A DNA stretch of 64,000 bases from the NCBI RefSeq assembly GCF_000341085.1, contig NZ_ANBA01000003.1, positions 62,001-126,000 of the forward strand, written 5' to 3'. Position numbers and translations under genes: made by a program. The notes under the pieces were generated by a model that saw only the letters and a program-made list of their open reading frames with translations, did not search any database and was not told the DNA's origin. This stretch comes from Nocardiopsis ganjiahuensis DSM 45031 (lineage in GTDB: Bacteria > Actinomycetota > Actinomycetes > Streptosporangiales > Streptosporangiaceae). Shown here in pieces: positions 1 through 8,270 of the stretch. Positions within the stretch are counted from its first letter, which is position 1. Each line of letters opens with the position of its first letter.

Positions 1-62
1 CGAGTCGCCCGAGTGACCCCGGACCACCGGCGCGGCGACACGACAACACAGCGATCCACAAA

Positions 63-86
63 CGCAGTAGCGCAGTAACGCAGTAA
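63..86. repeat. Three tandem 8-bp units
   Basis: The unit cgcagtaa (first copy cgcagtag) occurs three times head to tail, just before a hairpin terminator. It lies in non-coding DNA upstream of the first gene. No function is evident; it could be slippage debris or a weak protein-binding array. Confidence 0.5.
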
Positions 87-97
87 CGCGACGAACC

Positions 98-129
98 GTG
101 GCGGGGCCGGGCCCCTCCGGCCCCGCCAC
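98..129. terminator. GC-rich hairpin terminator
   Basis: A perfect 12-bp stem (gtggcggggccg paired with cggccccgccac) closes an 8-nt loop. It has no clear U-tract, as is common in actinomycetes. It separates the ebo-type operon from whatever precedes the window. Confidence 0.6.
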
Positions 130-201
130 ACCCCCGCGGCGTCGTTCGCACGGCACACGCTGCCCGCAGACCGGCAAGTGTCAACCTGACAGGAGGTGCC
201 C

Positions 202-978
202 GTGAGCACCGATCCCTTGAGCACCGAGCAGGAGAAGACCCCCTCCGCGGAGAGCGGGAAGCCCGTCCCGGACCCGTCCGGAAAGGTCCACTCCGCGAAC
301 TCCAACTCCACCACCTGGTGGCTGACCGGCGGTTCGGTACTGCTGGTCGGCGCCGTCGTCGCCTCGGTGGTGCTCTTCTTCGGGGGCGGGGACGGCCAGG
401 TCACCCCGGACCCCGCCCGCGTGGCCGAGCTGGAGGCCTCCGCCGACGCCCGCCACGTCGACCAGGTCGAGAGCCTGATCGGCCACACCAGGGCCGCCCA
501 CGACGAGCTGGTCCCGGTCCTGGACTCCCTGAACGAGGTGCTGCCCGCCGACGGCTCCGCGCCCGCCGACGACTTCCCGGACGGCGAGGAGATCGACGAC
601 TGGCTCGGCACCGTACTCGCCGCCGGGGGCCACTTCGAACACGCCGAATCCGGCCAGACCGACTTCAACGTCACCCACGCCGGGCTGAGCGGCTCCGTCG
701 ACCTGCTCGGTTCCGCGCTGAGCGCCTACCACGCCGCCTCCCAGGCCGAGGGCGACCAGCAGGTGGCCCTGCTCGACCTCTCCGCGGACCTGCGCGACCA
801 GGCGGTCAAGGCCTGGTCGGTGGCGGCCACCCAGCTGGACGTGGTCAGCATCGACGCCGGACACGGCCACATCCACCTGTACCTGCCCTCCGAGCCCGGC
901 AGCGGCGCCCTCCAGCCCGACGAGGCCGAGGAAGGCGAAGGGGCCTCCGGCGGAGCCCTCGGACACGACGACCACTGA
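202..978 (+). CDS. Single-pass membrane protein opening the ebo-type operon
   Basis: The protein has 258 residues and I do not recognise a named family. A Ser/Pro/Glu-rich cytoplasmic N-terminus of about 35 residues is followed by one hydrophobic helix (about residues 38-60, rich in Val, Leu and Gly). The remaining ~190 residues are acidic, helix-prone and presumably extracytoplasmic, ending in an Asp/His-rich tail. I chose the GTG at 202 because a perfect AGGAGG sits five bases upstream; the GTG at 196 overlaps that ribosome site. It lies only 20 bp before the inositol phosphate synthase gene, so it is probably co-transcribed with the operon. A role as a membrane anchor or exported partner of the pathway is inference from position only. 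Confidence 0.7.
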   Translation: MSTDPLSTEQEKTPSAESGKPVPDPSGKVHSANSNSTTWWLTGGSVLLVGAVVASVVLFFGGGDGQVTPDPARVAELEASADARHVDQVESLIGHTRAAHDELVPVLDSLNEVLPADGSAPADDFPDGEEIDDWLGTVLAAGGHFEHAESGQTDFNVTHAGLSGSVDLLGSALSAYHAASQAEGDQQVALLDLSADLRDQAVKAWSVAATQLDVVSIDAGHGHIHLYLPSEPGSGALQPDEAEEGEGASGGALGHDDH

Positions 979-998
979 GACCACGGACAGGGGTACAC

Positions 999-2168
999 AT
1001 GACACGCATCGGAGTGTGGTTGGTCGGGGCCCGCGGATCGGTCGCCACGACGGCCGTCCTGGGCGCGCTGGCGGTCCGGGCGGGCGCCGCCGAGCGGACG
1101 GGGTGCGTCACCGAACGTCCCGAGTTCGCCGACGCGGACCTGCCCGGGCTCGCCGACCTGGTCTTCGGGGGACACGACGTCTCCGACACCCACCTGGCCA
1201 AGAGCGCGGAGCCGTTGGCCAGGTCCGGGGTGATCCCGCCGCACCTGCCCGAGGCCTTCGCCGAGGAGTTGGACGCGGTGGACCGGCGGATCCGCCGGGG
1301 CGTCCATCCGAACCCCGAGGGGTTCGCCCGGTGCCATGTGGACCGCCTGGAACAGGACCTGCGCGCATTCGCCGAACGCGAGTCGGTGGAGCGCGTCGTG
1401 GTCGTCGACGTCTCCAGTACCGAACCACCCCCGGCCCGGGCCGCCGAGCTCGTCGAACCCGACCTCCTGGAGGCGGCTCTGGACGCCGGGACCGCCCGGG
1501 TTCCGGCGAGCTCGGCCTATGCGTACGCGGCCCTGCGTGCGGGGTGCTCCTTCGTGGAGTTCACTCCCAACGCGGGGCCGCGCCCGCCCGCGCTGGCCGC
1601 CCTGGCCGAGGAGCTGGGGCTGCCGTGGGCGGGATCGGACGGCAAGACCGGGGAGACCCTGGTCAAGAGCGTGCTCGCGCCGATGTTCGCGGCCCGGGCG
1701 CTGCGGGTGCGCTCGTGGTCCTCGACCAACCTCCTGGGCGGCGGCGACGGCGCGACCCTCGCCGACCCCGACAGCAACAGCAGCAAGACCTCCTCCAAGG
1801 CCCGAGGGCTGGAGCACCTGCTGGGACACCCGGTGGACGGGCCCCTGCACATCGACTACGTGCCCGACCTGGGCGACGCCAAGACCGCCTGGGACCACGT
1901 GTCCTTCGAGGGTTTCCTGGGTGCCCGGATGAGCCTGCAGTTCACGTGGTCGGGCTACGACTCGGCGCTGGCCGCGCCGCTGGTCCTGGACCTGGCCCGG
2001 CTGACCGCCCACGCCCACCGGACCGGTCGGGTCGGTGCGGTGCCGGAGCTGGGCTTCTTCTTCAAGGACCCGGCCGGGAGCGACGTGCACGGCCTGGCCG
2101 AGCAGTGGCGGGCCCTGACCGCCTGGTGTTCGGCGCCGGGGAACCGGGAGGAGGGTGAGGCCCGATGA
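999..2168 (+). CDS. Inositol-3-phosphate synthase (ebo-linked paralogue)
   Basis: This 389-residue protein belongs to the myo-inositol-1(3)-phosphate synthase family, which converts glucose 6-phosphate to inositol phosphate in an NAD-dependent oxidation-aldol-reduction cycle. The N-terminal glycine-rich nucleotide motif GARGSVATT (about residues 10-18) and the signature SSTNLLGGGDG (about 240-250), followed by DSNSSKTSSK, support the call. The ATG at 999 is preceded by ACAGGGGT; the frame is open further upstream but that stretch overlaps the previous gene. The stop overlaps the prenyltransferase start (ATGA). In this operon it occupies the role of a sugar-phosphate cyclase normally filled by the dehydroquinate-synthase-like EboD. 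It may not be the housekeeping inositol enzyme of the cell; that one may lie elsewhere. Confidence 0.9.
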   Translation: MTRIGVWLVGARGSVATTAVLGALAVRAGAAERTGCVTERPEFADADLPGLADLVFGGHDVSDTHLAKSAEPLARSGVIPPHLPEAFAEELDAVDRRIRRGVHPNPEGFARCHVDRLEQDLRAFAERESVERVVVVDVSSTEPPPARAAELVEPDLLEAALDAGTARVPASSAYAYAALRAGCSFVEFTPNAGPRPPALAALAEELGLPWAGSDGKTGETLVKSVLAPMFAARALRVRSWSSTNLLGGGDGATLADPDSNSSKTSSKARGLEHLLGHPVDGPLHIDYVPDLGDAKTAWDHVSFEGFLGARMSLQFTWSGYDSALAAPLVLDLARLTAHAHRTGRVGAVPELGFFFKDPAGSDVHGLAEQWRALTAWCSAPGNREEGEAR

Positions 2169-3046
2169 CGGCCGGACTCCGCTCCCTGGCCCGGCTGGTG
2201 CGCCTGCCCGCGGCCCTGACCGTCCTCGGCGACAGCCTCACGGGGGCCGCCGCGGCCGGACGGCTGCACGAGCCCCGGACCTGGGCGCTCCCGGCGGCCT
2301 CGGTGTGCCTGTACTGGGCCGGGATGGCCCTCAACGACTACGCCGACCGCGATCTGGACGCGGTCGAGCGGCCCGAACGCCCCATCCCCTCCGGGGCGGT
2401 GAGCCCCGGCGAGGCCCTCGCGGCCGCGGCCGGGCTCACGGCGGCCGGGGTGGGTGTGGCCGCGCTGGCCGGCGGGCGCCGAACCGCGCTGGTCGCCTCC
2501 GCCCTGGCCGCCACGGTGTGGGCCTACGACCTCGTCCTCAAACCCACACCGCTGGCCCCGGTGGGCATGGCGGTCAACCGGGGGCTGGACGTGCTGATGG
2601 GTGCGGGCGACCGGCCCCGTGCGGCGGCACTGCCCGCCGCGGCCATGGCCGTGCACACCCTCGGGGTGACGGCGCTGAGCAGGGGCGAGGTCCACGGCAC
2701 CCGTCCGGAGGTCGCCGCCGGTGCACTGGCCTGCACCCTGGCGGGAGCCGCGGTGGCGGCCTTCCCGGCTCGCACCGCGCCCGCCACCGTGCGGGGTTCG
2801 GTGGGAGAGGTGGCGGCCGGCGCCTTCGCGGGCTCCTTCGCCGCCACCGTCGGCCTGGCCCAGGGGCGGGCCCTGAACGAACCCTCCGCCGACCACGCCC
2901 GCTCCGCGACCGGGGTGGGCATCCGCGGGATGATCCCGCTCCAGGCCGCGCTGCTGTCCCGGTACGGGGCGGTGGGCACCGCCTGCGCCCTGGCGGCGGG
3001 CGCCCCGGTGGCGGCGAGGGCGTCCAAGGCGGTGTCGGTGACATGA
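2165..3046 (+). CDS. eboC: UbiA-like prenyltransferase (EboC / SCO3242-type)
   Basis: This 293-residue polytopic membrane protein has about eight hydrophobic segments rich in Ala and Gly. The first Asp-rich UbiA motif is visible as NDYADRDLD (residues 57-65), followed by the typical ERPERPIPSG stretch. The second acidic motif is weak (GLDVLMGAGD, about residues 144-153). UbiA enzymes transfer isoprenoid chains to acceptors at the membrane; EboC is the family member found in ebo clusters, and actinomycete versions are annotated as SCO3242-family prenyltransferases. It is translationally coupled on both sides, with ATGA overlaps to the inositol phosphate synthase and to the following TIM-barrel gene. 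The acceptor is unknown; an inositol-derived molecule is a reasonable guess from context. Confidence 0.82.
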   Translation: MTAGLRSLARLVRLPAALTVLGDSLTGAAAAGRLHEPRTWALPAASVCLYWAGMALNDYADRDLDAVERPERPIPSGAVSPGEALAAAAGLTAAGVGVAALAGGRRTALVASALAATVWAYDLVLKPTPLAPVGMAVNRGLDVLMGAGDRPRAAALPAAAMAVHTLGVTALSRGEVHGTRPEVAAGALACTLAGAAVAAFPARTAPATVRGSVGEVAAGAFAGSFAATVGLAQGRALNEPSADHARSATGVGIRGMIPLQAALLSRYGAVGTACALAAGAPVAARASKAVSVT

Positions 3047-3945
3047 GCGGCGGCACGAGCAGTGACACGGGCAGCGGTATGAAGTTCGGTTACGGCACCA
3101 ACGGGTTCTGGGACCACCGGCTCGACGACGCCCTCGCGATCATCGCCGACCTCGGCTACGAGGGGGTCGGCCTGACCCTGGACCACCCCCACCTGGACCC
3201 GTTCTCCCTGGACGTGAACGCCCGGGTGGCGGCGATCGGCCGCAGGTTGGACTCCCTGGGGCTGGCGGTGGTCGTGGAGACCGGTGCCCGGTACCTGTTG
3301 GACGCGCGCCGCAAGCACGAACCCACCCTGGTCTCCTCCGAGGACCGCGACGTACGGGTGGACCTGTTGCGCCGGGCGGTCCGGATCGCCGACTCCCTGG
3401 GGGCGCGGGCGGTGTCCTTCTGGTCGGGCATCCTCCCCTCGGGCACCACCCCCGATCAGGGCTGGGACCGGCTCACCGCCGGGGTGGAGAAGGTCCTGGT
3501 GACCGCGGACGAGTTCGGTGTGGACCTGGCCTTCGAGCCCGAGCCGGGCATGTTCGCCGAGCGGTTGGAGGACGTCCTGGAGCTGCGGCGCAGGCTGGGC
3601 GGCCCCGAGCGGTTCCGGGTGACGCTCGACGTCGGGCACGGGGTGTGCAACGAACCTGACGGCCCCGGGGGCGCGGTCGCCCGGGCCGGTTCCCTGATCG
3701 CCAACGTGCAGCTGGACGACATGCGCCCGCACGTGCACGAACACCTGGAGTTCGGGGAGGGCGACATCGACCTGGCCGGGGTGCTGGGCGCCCTGGACCG
3801 GGTCGGGTACACCGGGCTGGCCGCGGTGGAGCTGCCCCGGCACGGGCACGCTGCGCCCCTGGTCGCCGAGCGGTCCAAGCGGGCGCTCGACGCCGCCTGG
3901 GAACGGGTTCTCGAGGACCGCCGGAACCGGGAGGCGGAAGCGTGA
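3043..3945 (+). CDS. Sugar phosphate isomerase/epimerase-like TIM barrel
   Basis: The 300-residue protein matches the xylose-isomerase-like/AP endonuclease 2 TIM-barrel superfamily. Visible hallmarks are an early strand GYGTNGFWDH, the metal-site-like FEPEPG motif near residue 165, LDVGHG near 195, and a C-terminal VELPRHGH. Such enzymes isomerise or epimerise sugars or inositols with a divalent metal. The ATG at 3043 overlaps the prenyltransferase stop (ATGA). An in-frame ATG at 3079 (MKFGYGT) gives a more typical family N-terminus, so the first 12 residues are uncertain. Its stop overlaps eboA. This is one of three TIM-barrel proteins in the operon and is distinct in sequence from EboE and from the last gene. 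Confidence 0.8.
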   Translation: MSGGTSSDTGSGMKFGYGTNGFWDHRLDDALAIIADLGYEGVGLTLDHPHLDPFSLDVNARVAAIGRRLDSLGLAVVVETGARYLLDARRKHEPTLVSSEDRDVRVDLLRRAVRIADSLGARAVSFWSGILPSGTTPDQGWDRLTAGVEKVLVTADEFGVDLAFEPEPGMFAERLEDVLELRRRLGGPERFRVTLDVGHGVCNEPDGPGGAVARAGSLIANVQLDDMRPHVHEHLEFGEGDIDLAGVLGALDRVGYTGLAAVELPRHGHAAPLVAERSKRALDAAWERVLEDRRNREAEA

Positions 3946-4709
3946 TCGGTGTGAACAGCGACAGTGGCGACAGCCGTGGCGGCGACGACCGCGCGGACGG
4001 CGCCGCCGTGGACCCGGCGGAACTGTTGGAGCCCGGGCCCCGCGCCGCCCTGACCGAACTGCGCGCCGAGGTGGGCGAGCGCCCCGGACGCGTCGCGGTG
4101 CTCTTCCCCGCCGCGGCCCGGCGCGTCGCGCGCGGCCCCGGTCCCTCCGGCGACCCCTCGGGGACGGAGGGGCCGACCCTGGAGGACCTGGTCCGCATGG
4201 ACCTGCTCGGCGTGCTGTCGAAGGTCCTGCCACCGGGTGACCTGGCCAGGGAGGTCGACGACCTCTACGAGTACGGCGACGCCGACGAGCGCCGCGCGGT
4301 CCTGCACGGGCTCGGCTGCCTGGACACCGGGGCTCCCGAGGTCGCCGCCACCGCCCGCCGCCTGCTCTCGGACGCCGTGCGGACCAACGACACCCGACTG
4401 GTCGCCGCGGCGGCCGCCAGCAGGGCCCAGTCCCTGCTCGACGACCACTCCTGGCGTCAGACCGTGCTCAAGTGCCTGTTCACCGGGGTGCCGCTGCGCC
4501 TGGTGGCGGGGCTGGAGGAGCGGGCCGACACCGAGCTGGCCCGCATGTGCGCGGACTTCGCCCGTGAACGCGAGCGCGCGGGCCGGGCGGTGCCCGCCGA
4601 CGTCCACCGGGTGCTGGAGCGCTTCCCCGGGGTCCCCGGCCCCGCGGGCCCGACCGAGGGCTCACCCGTGAGCCCGCCGCGACTGCCCCCTCGACCTCCG
4701 GAGGCGTAA
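3942..4709 (+). CDS. eboA: EboA domain protein
   Basis: The protein has 255 residues. The central part matches the EboA family: a helical core with RAVLHGLGCL, then DAVRTNDTRLVAAAAAS and WRQTVLKCLFTGVPLRLV (about residues 171-188). EboA has no known biochemical activity but is the defining member of ebo clusters, which in cyanobacteria are needed to move a scytonemin precursor across the membrane. The first 30 residues are Asp/Gly-rich and disordered, and the C-terminus is Pro-rich. The ATG at 3942 overlaps the previous stop, and the stop overlaps the eboB start, so translation is coupled. No signal peptide or membrane segment is seen. Confidence 0.85.
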   Translation: MIGVNSDSGDSRGGDDRADGAAVDPAELLEPGPRAALTELRAEVGERPGRVAVLFPAAARRVARGPGPSGDPSGTEGPTLEDLVRMDLLGVLSKVLPPGDLAREVDDLYEYGDADERRAVLHGLGCLDTGAPEVAATARRLLSDAVRTNDTRLVAAAAASRAQSLLDDHSWRQTVLKCLFTGVPLRLVAGLEERADTELARMCADFARERERAGRAVPADVHRVLERFPGVPGPAGPTEGSPVSPPRLPPRPPEA

Positions 4710-5602
4710 TGCGCATCTTCGACCCGCACATCCACATGACCTCCCGGACCACCGCGGACTACCGGGCGATGTACGACGCCGGGGTGCGCGCCCTGGTGGA
4801 ACCGGCCTTCTGGCTGGGCCAGCCGCGCACCAGCGTGGGCTCCTTCCGCGACTACTTCGACGGCCTGGTCGGCTGGGAGCGTTTCCGGGCCGCGCAGTTC
4901 GGCATCCGCCACCACTGCACCATCGCGCTCAACCCCAAGGAGGCCAACGACCCCCGGCTGACCGGGGTGCTCGACCTCCTCCCCCGCTACCTGGCCAAGG
5001 ACGGGGTGGTGGCCGTCGGCGAGGTGGGGTTCGACTCGCGCACCGCGGAGGAGGAGAAGGCCTTCCGCCACCAGCTGGAGCTGGCGAAGGAGTTCGGGCT
5101 GCCGGTCCTGGTGCACACACCGCACCGGGACAAGGTCGAGGGCACCCGGCACACCCTGCGGCTGGTGGAGGAGTCCGGGATCGCCCCCGAGACGGTCCTC
5201 GTGGACCACCTCAACGAGACCACCGTGGAGCTGGTGCGCGACTCCGGGTGCGTGCTGGGCTTCTCCATCTACCCGGACACCAAGATGTCCCCGGAGCGGA
5301 TGGTGCGGATCCTGTCCGAGTGGGGCCTGGACCGGACCGTGGTCAACTCGGCAGCGGACTGGGGGCACAGCGACCCGCTGACCACCCTGTACACCGGACA
5401 GCGGATGCTCGAGGCGGGATTCACCGACGACGACGTGGACCGTGTGCTGTGGCGCAACCCGGTGGAGTTCTACGCCCGGAGCGGCCGCCTGATGCTGGAC
5501 GACGGCACGGACACCGGCGGCACCTTCTCCGGCAACTCGATCCTGCGCGGCGAACGCCCGGACCCGGGTTCCCAGGCGGGCCCGGAAGGGGGCGCCGCGT
5601 GA
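4709..5602 (+). CDS. eboB: TatD-family metal hydrolase EboB
   Basis: The 297-residue protein is an amidohydrolase-fold TatD-like hydrolase. The metal-binding motifs are visible in order: DPHIHM (residues 5-10), GEVGFDS (about 105-111), VLVHTPH, LVDHLNE (about 163-169) and NSAADWGHSDP (about 212-222). It belongs to the ebo-specific branch, longer and clearly different from the housekeeping TatD encoded at 19.1-20.1 kb in this window. The C-terminal ~30 residues are Gly-rich. The ATG overlaps the last base of the eboA stop, and its own stop overlaps the GTG of eboE. A hydrolytic step on the pathway intermediate is the likely role; the substrate is not known. Confidence 0.85.
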   Translation: MRIFDPHIHMTSRTTADYRAMYDAGVRALVEPAFWLGQPRTSVGSFRDYFDGLVGWERFRAAQFGIRHHCTIALNPKEANDPRLTGVLDLLPRYLAKDGVVAVGEVGFDSRTAEEEKAFRHQLELAKEFGLPVLVHTPHRDKVEGTRHTLRLVEESGIAPETVLVDHLNETTVELVRDSGCVLGFSIYPDTKMSPERMVRILSEWGLDRTVVNSAADWGHSDPLTTLYTGQRMLEAGFTDDDVDRVLWRNPVEFYARSGRLMLDDGTDTGGTFSGNSILRGERPDPGSQAGPEGGAA

Positions 5603-6762
5603 GGTTCCGGCACCCCGACGGCACCGTCGTCCACCTGGCCTACTGCACCAACGTCCACCCCGCGGAGGACCTCGACGGCGTCCTGCGCCAGATCCGGGTG
5701 TTCGGCGGCGGGGTCCGCGCCGCCCTCGGCACGGACCTGCTGGGGCTGGGCCTGTGGCTGCCCGCTCCGCTGGCCCGCGAACTCGCCGACGACCCCGCGC
5801 GGACCGACCGGCTGCGCAAGGGGTTGGAGGCCTCCGGGCTGGAGACCGTCACCCTCAACGCCTTCCCCTACACCGGCTTCCACGCCCCCGTCGTCAAGCA
5901 CGCCGTGTACAGCCCGGACTGGACCGAGCGCGCCCGCCTCGACTACACCGTGGACTGCGCACGGATCCTGGCCCGGCTCATGCCCGACGACGCCGCCCGC
6001 GGCAGCGTCTCCACCCTGCCCCTGGCCTGGCGGGAGCCCTGGGGCCCCGAGCGCCTCACCGCCGCCCGCGACCACCTCGCCGAGCTCTCCGCCGTCCTGG
6101 ACGGGCTCGCCGACGCCGGACGCCCGGTCCGGGTGGGCCTGGAACCCGAACCCGGATGCGTCGTGGAGACCACCGGGGACGCCGCCCGCCTGCTCGTGGA
6201 CCTGCCCCCGCACCTGGGCGTGTGCCTGGACACCTGCCACCTGGCGGTCGGTTTCGAGGAACCGCGCACGGCGCTGGGCCGCCTGGCCGACGCCGGACTG
6301 CCGGTGGTCAAGACCCAGGCCTCGGCCGCCGTGGAGGCCCCCGACCCGAGCGACCCCGCGACCCGCGCCGCGCTGTCCGCCTTCACCGAGGACCGGTTCC
6401 TGCACCAGACCCGGGAACTGCTCGGCGGCCGCACCCGGAACCGCGACGACCTCCCCGAGGCCCTCGACGGCCCCCGCCCCCTGCAGGGGCGCGGTCCGTG
6501 GCGCACCCACTTCCACGCCCCGCTGCACTCCCCCGCCGCGGCCCCGCTGCGCGGCACCACCGACCACCTCACCGAGACCCTCTCCCACCTCCTGGGACCC
6601 GGCGGCGCCCGCACCGACCACGTGGAGGTGGAGACCTACACCTGGTCGGTGCTGCCGCAGGAGCGGCGACCGGTCGGCGAGGACGGCCTGATCGCCGGGA
6701 TCGCCGCGGAACTGGCCTGGGCACGCGACCGCCTCACCGGCCTCGGCCTCGTCCAGCTCTGA
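5599..6762 (+). CDS. eboE: Metabolite traffic protein EboE (TIM barrel)
   Basis: This 387-residue xylose-isomerase-like TIM-barrel protein matches EboE. It opens with HLAYCTNVHPAEDLDGVL, typical of the family, and has NAFPYTGFH, LEPEPGC (about 180-186), LDTCHLAVGFE (about 209-219) and VEVETYTWSVLP near the C-terminus. The Glu, Asp and His residues in these motifs fit a divalent-metal site. The GTG at 5599 overlaps the eboB stop (GTGA). The family is required for metabolite maturation or export in cyanobacterial ebo clusters, but the reaction is not established. Only 38 bp separate it from the next gene. Confidence 0.87.
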   Translation: MRFRHPDGTVVHLAYCTNVHPAEDLDGVLRQIRVFGGGVRAALGTDLLGLGLWLPAPLARELADDPARTDRLRKGLEASGLETVTLNAFPYTGFHAPVVKHAVYSPDWTERARLDYTVDCARILARLMPDDAARGSVSTLPLAWREPWGPERLTAARDHLAELSAVLDGLADAGRPVRVGLEPEPGCVVETTGDAARLLVDLPPHLGVCLDTCHLAVGFEEPRTALGRLADAGLPVVKTQASAAVEAPDPSDPATRAALSAFTEDRFLHQTRELLGGRTRNRDDLPEALDGPRPLQGRGPWRTHFHAPLHSPAAAPLRGTTDHLTETLSHLLGPGGARTDHVEVETYTWSVLPQERRPVGEDGLIAGIAAELAWARDRLTGLGLVQL

Positions 6763-6800
6763 CCCCTCAGCCGCCCCCGCACAGGAAAGGGACCGCCCCC

Positions 6801-8195
6801 ATGACCAGCCGACGCCTCCTCGTCGTCAACGCGGTCGGGCTCACCCCCCGCCTCCTCGAACACGCACCCCGCCTGCGCGCCCTGGCCGAGCGCGGCTGGC
6901 AGGCGAACCTGGACACCGTGCTGCCCGCCGTCACCTGCACCGTGCAGTCCACGTTCCTGACCGGGTCGGCCCCCGCCGACCACGGCGCCGTCGCCAACGG
7001 CTGGTACTTCCGGGACCTGGGCGAGGTGTACCTGTGGCGCCAGCACAACCGCCTGGTGCAGGGCGAGAAGGTGTGGGAGACCGCCCGCCGCCACCGCCCG
7101 GGCTTTCGTACCGCCAACATCTGCTGGTGGTACGCCATGGGCGCCACCACCGACTGGACCGTCACACCCCGGCCGGTCTACCACGCGGACGGGCGCAAGT
7201 CCCCGGACTGCTACACCCGGCCCGTGGAACTGCACGACGAACTCACCTCGGAGCTGGGCCCCTTCCCCCTGTTCAACTACTGGGGCCCGACCGCCTCGAT
7301 CCGCTCCACCGAGTGGATCGTCGCCGCCACCCGCAAGCTCCTGCCCAGGGCCGATCTGACACTCTGCTACGTCCCGCACCTGGACTACGACCTCCAGCGC
7401 TTCGGCCCCGGATCAGAACAGGCCCGGGAGGCGGTCCGCGACCTCGACGCCGCCCTCGCGCCCCTGCTCGACGACGCCGAGGCCGCCGGGACCGCCGTCA
7501 TGGTGCTCAGCGAGTACGGGATCACCCCCGCCGAGAAGCCGGTGGACGTCAACCGGCTGCTGCGCGAGAAGGGGTTCCTGGAGGTCTACACGCAGGAGGG
7601 CATGGAGTACCTGGACCCGTGGGCCTCCCGGGCCTTCGCCGTCTCCGACCACCAGTGCGCGCACGTGTACGTCCAGGACCCCGCCGACCTGCCCGGGGTC
7701 ACCGAGCTCCTCCGTGGACTGGACGGGGTCGAACTGGTCCTGGACCGCGGGGCCCAGGCCGGCTACGGGCTCGACCACGAACGCTCCGGCGAGCTGGTCC
7801 TGTTCGCCGACCCCGGCGCCTGGTTCACCTACTACTACTGGCTGCGCGACGAGTCGGCCCCCGACTTCGCACGCGGCGTCGACATCCACCGCAAGCCCGG
7901 GTACGACCCGGCCGAACTCTTCCTGGACCCCGCCGACCCGATGGTCAAGGCACGGGCGGCCGCCAACCTGGTCCGTAAGAAGGTCGGCCTGCGCTACACG
8001 ATGAACGTCGTCCCCCTGGACCCGGGCTGTGTCCGGGGCACGCACGGGCGCCCGCACGACACCCCTGAGGACGGGCCCCTCCTGCTGTGCACCGAACCCG
8101 CGCTCGCCCGGGACCGTATCGCGGCCACCGAGGTCCGCGACCTCATGCTCGGCCTCGTCGGTGTGCCGGCACCGACGGGGTCGACCCCCCTCTGA
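6801..8195 (+). CDS. Nucleotide pyrophosphatase/phosphodiesterase (EboF-like)
   Basis: The 464-residue protein belongs to the alkaline phosphatase superfamily, nucleotide pyrophosphatase/phosphodiesterase branch. The nucleophile region LPAVTCTVQSTFLTG (about residues 39-53) carries the expected Thr and is followed by ADHGAVANGWYF. HLDYDLQRFGP (about 193-203) and SDHQCAHVYV provide the second metal-site motifs. ebo clusters normally include such an enzyme (EboF), which removes or hydrolyses a phosphate or diphosphate group. No signal peptide is visible, so it probably acts in the cytoplasm. The ATG at 6801 has AGGAAAGGGA about 10 bases upstream. Confidence 0.85.
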   Translation: MTSRRLLVVNAVGLTPRLLEHAPRLRALAERGWQANLDTVLPAVTCTVQSTFLTGSAPADHGAVANGWYFRDLGEVYLWRQHNRLVQGEKVWETARRHRPGFRTANICWWYAMGATTDWTVTPRPVYHADGRKSPDCYTRPVELHDELTSELGPFPLFNYWGPTASIRSTEWIVAATRKLLPRADLTLCYVPHLDYDLQRFGPGSEQAREAVRDLDAALAPLLDDAEAAGTAVMVLSEYGITPAEKPVDVNRLLREKGFLEVYTQEGMEYLDPWASRAFAVSDHQCAHVYVQDPADLPGVTELLRGLDGVELVLDRGAQAGYGLDHERSGELVLFADPGAWFTYYYWLRDESAPDFARGVDIHRKPGYDPAELFLDPADPMVKARAAANLVRKKVGLRYTMNVVPLDPGCVRGTHGRPHDTPEDGPLLLCTEPALARDRIAATEVRDLMLGLVGVPAPTGSTPL

Positions 8196-8270
8196 ACCGA
8201 CCGGCCACCCAGGGGCCGTCCCCGCACCGGAACTCGCGGCCCCGACCCCGACCAACACGAAGGAAGCCAG

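Noticed and set aside
318..998. Upstream extension of the inositol phosphate synthase frame
   Set aside because: The extension overlaps the membrane-protein gene in another frame and is Arg/Pro-rich; family homology begins at the ATG at 999.
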